A stretch of DNA of 64,000 nt. Origin: Candidatus Nitrotoga arctica. GTDB lineage: Bacteria; Pseudomonadota; Gammaproteobacteria; Burkholderiales; Gallionellaceae. A program made the position numbers and the translations under genes. Of the stretch, positions 62,533 to 64,000 are shown piece by piece; position 1 is the first letter of the stretch; each line of letters begins with the position of its first letter. The notes under the pieces are model-generated. The model did no database searches, was not told where the DNA came from, and worked only from the letters and a program-made list of their open reading frames with translations. Where the stretch lies: positions 930,001 to 994,000 of the forward strand of contig NZ_OU912926.1 in assembly GCF_918378365.1 (NCBI RefSeq), given 5' to 3'.

Positions 62533-63561
62533 GTGATCAAAGTTGGCATCGTCGGAGGAACAGGTTATACGGGAGTCGAGCTGTTGCGGCTACTGGCACA
62601 ACATCCGCAAGTGGAGTTGCGCGCCATTACCTCGCGCGCCGACCAAGGAATGCCAGTCAGCCAGCTGTTTCCCAGCTTGCGTGGCTATGTAGATTTATGT
62701 TTTACCCACCAAGATGAAGCACATCTGGATCAATGTGACTTGGTGTTCTTTGCTACACCCAATGGCATTGCCATGCATCATGCACGCGCATTGCTTGACG
62801 CAGGTGTACGGATAATAGATTTAGCGGCGGATTTTCGTATTCAAGACGTGGCGGTTTGGGAAAAATGGTATGGTATGAGACACGCCTGCCCTGATCTGGT
62901 TCCTGAAGCAATATATGGTCTGCCAGAGAGCAATCGCGAACAGATAAAACATGCACGGCTAGTGGCCAACCCGGGGTGCTATCCAACCGCTGTGCAGCTC
63001 GGCTTTCTTCCGTTATTGGAAGCGGGGATTGTGGATTGCAATAGCTTGATTGCCGACGCGAAATCAGGTGTGTCTGGCGCGGGGCGAAAGGCAGAGGTTA
63101 GCATCATGTTTTCCGAGGCAGCGGACAATTTCAAAGCTTATGGTGTATCTGGGCATCGCCATTTACCAGAAATTAGTCAAGGACTCGCGCGAGCGGCACA
63201 ACAGGAAATTGGTCTGACCTTTGTGCCACATCTTACTCCGATGATACGCGGTATCCATGCCACATTATATGCGCGCATACAATGCGATGCCGACCTGCAA
63301 GCGCTATATGAACAGCGTTACGCCAATGAGACATTTGTGGATGTAATGCCAGCCGGTAGCCATCCGGAAACGCGTACGGTACGCGGTTCGAATTGCTGCC
63401 GTATCGCGGTACACCGGCCGCAACAAGGTAATACTGTGGTTGTATTGTCAATAATTGATAATCTGGTCAAAGGTGCGGCCGGTCAAGCGGTACAGAATAT
63501 GAACATTATGTTCGGCTTACTTGAAACAACAGCGCTGACCAGCATCCCTTTGCTGCCTTAG
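62533..63561 (+). CDS. argC: N-acetyl-gamma-glutamyl-phosphate reductase ArgC
   Basis: ArgC reduces N-acetylglutamyl phosphate with NADPH in arginine synthesis. The NADP loop is [20 protein letters not shown], and the catalytic Cys lies in [40 protein letters not shown] and GHRHLPEI are also typical, with [19 protein letters not shown] near the end. It starts with GTG (62533) after GGGGAAAG. Length 342 is that of the betaproteobacterial type 1 form. Placement after rpsI is characteristic of betaproteobacteria. Confidence 0.96.
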   Translation: MIKVGIVGGTGYTGVELLRLLAQHPQVELRAITSRADQGMPVSQLFPSLRGYVDLCFTHQDEAHLDQCDLVFFATPNGIAMHHARALLDAGVRIIDLAADFRIQDVAVWEKWYGMRHACPDLVPEAIYGLPESNREQIKHARLVANPGCYPTAVQLGFLPLLEAGIVDCNSLIADAKSGVSGAGRKAEVSIMFSEAADNFKAYGVSGHRHLPEISQGLARAAQQEIGLTFVPHLTPMIRGIHATLYARIQCDADLQALYEQRYANETFVDVMPAGSHPETRTVRGSNCCRIAVHRPQQGNTVVVLSIIDNLVKGAAGQAVQNMNIMFGLLETTALTSIPLLP

Positions 63562-63859
63562 AATGCATTAATTCAATTTGGGGTAAGTTGAAGTGGGTTA
63601 TAAGTAATGGATTATAGCTGCACATCGCTTTCGGTATTCTTTGCATCATTTGACACCTCCGTTTTGAGTTTAACAAAACGTAATAGCCATTTGTTAAACT
63701 TATTTAATGGCAAAAAGCTCGCAAAATTCAGGATGCCATCTGAAAATCTCGTTTTTTTGAATCTCAGTTATTTCATTTTTGAAAAATACTATCGCTTCAT
63801 AAAGTATACGGAAAACGTTAGAATTGCGGTCTTTGTAATACTCTTAAGGAAATTCAACC
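63562..63859. other. AT-rich spacer between argC and ilvE
   Basis: No gene is supported; an 88-residue plus-strand frame at 63607-63873 runs into the ilvE start and has no known motif. Several AT-rich boxes could form the ilvE promoter but none is convincing. Confidence 0.4.
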
Positions 63860-64000
63860 ATGTCTATGGCTGACCGCGACGGTTTTATCTGGTATGACGG
63901 CAAACTCGTGCCTTGGCGAGATGCCACAACACACGTACTGACGCATACACTGCACTATGGTATGGGAGTGTTTGAAGGTGTACGTGCATATAAAACTACT
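63860..64000 (+). CDS. ilvE: Branched-chain amino acid aminotransferase IlvE (5' end only)
   Basis: The first 47 codons are present before the window ends. The N-terminus ([20 protein letters not shown], then [20 protein letters not shown] and VRAYKT) is the classic start of IlvE fold-type IV PLP aminotransferases. AAGGA sits 9 nt before the ATG. It would interconvert branched-chain amino acids and their 2-oxo acids. Confidence 0.93.
   Translation, partial: MSMADRDGFIWYDGKLVPWRDATTHVLTHTLHYGMGVFEGVRAYKTT

Overview
The window looks like chromosome from a betaproteobacterium of roughly balanced base composition, most likely Nitrosomonadales/Gallionellaceae-like. I infer this from protein style and gene order, not from any database search. 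Supporting orders are fimT-pilV-pilW-pilX-pilY1-pilE, ybgC-tolQRAB-pal-cpoB-queE-queC-tRNA, ispD-ispF, tsaB-rimI-udg, folC-SPOR-cvpA-purF and rplM-rpsI-argC. About 55 credible intact protein genes, two tRNAs, and an unusually large set of decayed genes and mobile-element scars are visible.

Layout. 1-5.1 kb: alkylation repair (ada, alkA), then a LysR regulator divergent from pirin and doxX, then a frameshifted integrase scar. 5.1-13.2 kb: purT, a long acnA and a 1159-residue membrane protein of unknown function. 13.2-22.5 kb: a flavoprotein/tautomerase pair, a truncated WYL regulator, and a minus-strand minor-pilin cluster reading fimT to pilE, with a MITE-like repeat between pilX and pilY1. 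23.4-34.5 kb: the Tol-Pal envelope operon with a remarkable expansion. Pal has a roughly 300-residue Ala-rich insert, CpoB is an 812-residue coiled-coil protein, and a second pal plus a second, truncated cpoB follow, then queE-queC and tRNA-Lys/tRNA-Thr. 34.9-37.4 kb is a decay zone (YciI-like pseudogene, IS200 scrap, universal stress gene with an in-frame stop). 37.8-43.4 kb: isoprenoid, t6A, DNA-repair, phospholipid and alanine racemase housekeeping genes. 43.4-45.2 kb: IS630 scrap, an AraC/GyrI regulator and an ABC-ATPase scrap. 45.3-57.0 kb: a GarR-type dehydrogenase, yegD, comEC, selO and folC-SPOR-cvpA-purF. 61.4-64.0 kb: rplM-rpsI, argC and the start of ilvE.

The most striking structure is a complete 4201-bp transposon at 57140-61340 inserted between purF and rplM. 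It has perfect 23-bp terminal inverted repeats flanked by an 8-bp target duplication (GAGGATTG). It carries one IS1-family-like transposase in the middle of a cargo: a HigB toxin with a HigA antitoxin fused to an ImmA/IrrE-type metallopeptidase, a Panacea-domain antitoxin with a downstream putative toxin, and two small proteins I do not recognise. It ends 15 bp upstream of the likely -35 box of rplM-rpsI. This is the best candidate for an undescribed system: an IS1-type element stabilised by two addiction modules.

The second theme is the envelope. TolA, Pal and CpoB are all lengthened by low-complexity or coiled-coil repeats, and the pal-cpoB pair is duplicated with a (Ser-Gly)n linker encoded by a 6-bp tandem repeat. 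This suggests selection on how far these proteins reach across the periplasm.
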